Below, in pieces: positions 63,107 to 64,000 of a stretch of DNA of 64,000 nt (within the stretch, counting starts at the first letter, position 1; the number at the start of each line of letters is the position of its first letter). The translations under genes were made by a program, and so were the position numbers. Origin of the DNA: Streptomyces sp. AC512_CC834 (GTDB lineage: Bacteria; Actinomycetota; Actinomycetes; Streptomycetales; Streptomycetaceae); the NCBI RefSeq assembly GCF_019049325.1, contig NZ_JAGMUO010000097.1:434001-498000 (forward strand). The letters are read 5' to 3'. The notes beneath the pieces were generated by a model. It ran no database searches, was not told where the DNA came from, and saw only the letters and a program-made list of their open reading frames with translations.

Positions 63107-64000
63107 ATGGCACAGGCCGACGCGGAGACACGGACCGTCATCATGACCGTGGACGACGATCCGGGGGTCTCCCGCGCCGTCGCCCGCGATCTGCGGCGGC
63201 GCTACGGCGCCACGTACCGGATCGTGCGCGCGGAGTCCGGCGAGTCGGCGCTCGAGGCGCTGCGTGAGCTGAAGCTGCGCGGTGACCTGGTGGCCGTGCT
63301 CCTGGCCGACTTCCGGATGCCGCAGATGAACGGCATCGAGTTCCTCGAACAGGCCCTGGACGTGTATCCGGGCGCCCGGCGAGTGCTGCTGACGGCGTAC
63401 GCGGACACCCACGCGGCGATCGACGCGATCAACGTCGTCGACCTGGACCACTACCTGCTCAAGCCCTGGGACCCGCCCGAGGAGAAGCTGTACCCGGTCC
63501 TGGACGACCTGCTCCAGGCCTGGCGCGCCGGTGATCACCGGCCGGTGCCCAGCACCAAGGTCGTCGGGCACCGCTGGTCGGCACGATCCTCGGAGGTCCG
63601 GGAGTTCCTGGCCCGCAACCAGGTGCCGTACCGCTGGTACTCCTGTGACGACCCGGAGGGGCGGCGGCTGCTGTCGGCGGCCGGCCAGGACGGTCAGCGG
63701 CTGCCGGTGGTGATCACGCCGGACGGGACCCCGCTGGTGGAGCCGGAGGCGCCCGACCTGGCCGCGCGGGTCGGTCTGGCGACCACGCCGACGGCCGACT
63801 TCTACGACCTGGTGGTGATCGGCGGCGGCCCGGCCGGGCTCGGCGCGGCCGTGTACGGGGCCTCGGAGGGGCTGCGGACGGTGCTGGTGGAGCGGTCGGC
63901 GACCGGCGGGCAGGCCGGGCAGAGCTCCCGCATCGAGAACTACCTCGGCTTCCCCGACGGCGTGTCCGGCGGCCAGCTCACCGAGCGGGCCCGGCGGCAG
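63107..64000 (+). CDS. Receiver domain fused to thioredoxin-reductase-like flavoprotein (partial)
   Basis: The first 298 codons of a gene that runs off the window. Residues 10-130 are a response-regulator receiver (MTVDDDPGVSRAV, acceptor Asp66 in LLADFRMPQMNG, LKPWD). Residues about 145-220 are a thioredoxin/glutaredoxin-like module (EVREFLARNQVPYRWYSCDD ... LPVVITPDGTPLVEP) without a CxxC pair. From about 228 a thioredoxin-reductase FAD domain begins (DLVVIGGGPAGLGAAVYGASEG; ATGGQAGQSSRIENYLGFPDG). It is likely a phosphorylation-controlled flavoprotein disulfide reductase-like enzyme. The ATG follows GGGGGACGC. Confidence 0.88.
   Translation, partial: MAQADAETRTVIMTVDDDPGVSRAVARDLRRRYGATYRIVRAESGESALEALRELKLRGDLVAVLLADFRMPQMNGIEFLEQALDVYPGARRVLLTAYADTHAAIDAINVVDLDHYLLKPWDPPEEKLYPVLDDLLQAWRAGDHRPVPSTKVVGHRWSARSSEVREFLARNQVPYRWYSCDDPEGRRLLSAAGQDGQRLPVVITPDGTPLVEPEAPDLAARVGLATTPTADFYDLVVIGGGPAGLGAAVYGASEGLRTVLVERSATGGQAGQSSRIENYLGFPDGVSGGQLTERARRQ

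Overview
The window reads as chromosomal DNA of a Streptomyces or very close relative. G+C is very high, with third codon positions almost always G or C, GTG starts are frequent, and many genes overlap as ATGA or GTGA. The gene families point the same way: sigma-B-type factors with many RsbW-like ATPases, a GlgE operon, DUF5133 and DUF6480 proteins, and an IdeR/DmdR iron box. No rRNA, tRNA, CRISPR array, plasmid origin or prophage was seen.

Layout. 1-8.9 kb: the end of a catecholate siderophore locus. It holds a DHB-AMP ligase, an isochorismatase, a free-standing aryl carrier protein and a one-module C-A-T-TE synthetase predicted to load serine. A Fes-type esterase converges on it, and an iron box separates fes from a secreted beta-propeller gene. 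The set predicts an enterobactin-type tri-catecholate. 8.9-14.3 kb: a TetR/MFS efflux pair, an ATP-dependent DNA ligase, a secreted NPP1/NLP necrosis-type protein and a hydroxymethylbilane synthase. 14.3-17.2 kb: a sigma-B-family factor, a small ANTAR protein and a VOC protein preceded by a sigma-B-like promoter. 17.2-27.8 kb: glycogen/trehalose metabolism, with glgX (minus) against glgE-treS-mak-glgB (plus), the full GlgE route from trehalose to branched alpha-glucan. 27.9-32.9 kb: a carboxylate-amine ligase, a small membrane protein, a 219-bp MITE-like element, an acyl-CoA synthetase with an altered P-loop, two anti-sigma-type ATPases and a PRC-barrel protein.

33-45 kb: a large signalling locus. 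A soluble poly-HAMP hybrid histidine kinase overlaps an ANTAR-GAF-PAS-PP2C phosphatase. They are followed by a STAS antagonist, RsbR-, RsbS- and RsbT-like stressosome parts, an RsbT-RsbX-type fusion and an RsbU-like phosphatase. 45-50 kb: a type II NADH dehydrogenase, a FUSC-type membrane protein, a hypothetical protein and a DUF1206 membrane protein. 50.4-52.6 kb: a second sigma-B-type factor with an RsbW-like ATPase upstream and a DUF5133 protein downstream. 52.9-56.4 kb: a cyclic-nucleotide-binding-domain protein, an EntS-like MFS transporter and a divergent LysE/LysG pair with a palindromic operator. 56.4-64 kb: a probable relic of an IS200/IS605 right end, an FAD-dependent dehydrogenase, a TetR regulator divergent from alkB (which has an SOS-like box), an MBL-fold hydrolase, a DUF4032 protein, a universal stress protein, and a REC-thioredoxin-reductase-like fusion that runs off the end.

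The recurring theme is partner-switching stress control: two sigma factors, several anti-sigma ATPases, PP2C phosphatases and STAS proteins. These sit beside likely targets such as storage-carbon metabolism, redox enzymes and a universal stress protein. All assignments come from reading translations and motifs by eye; no database search was run.
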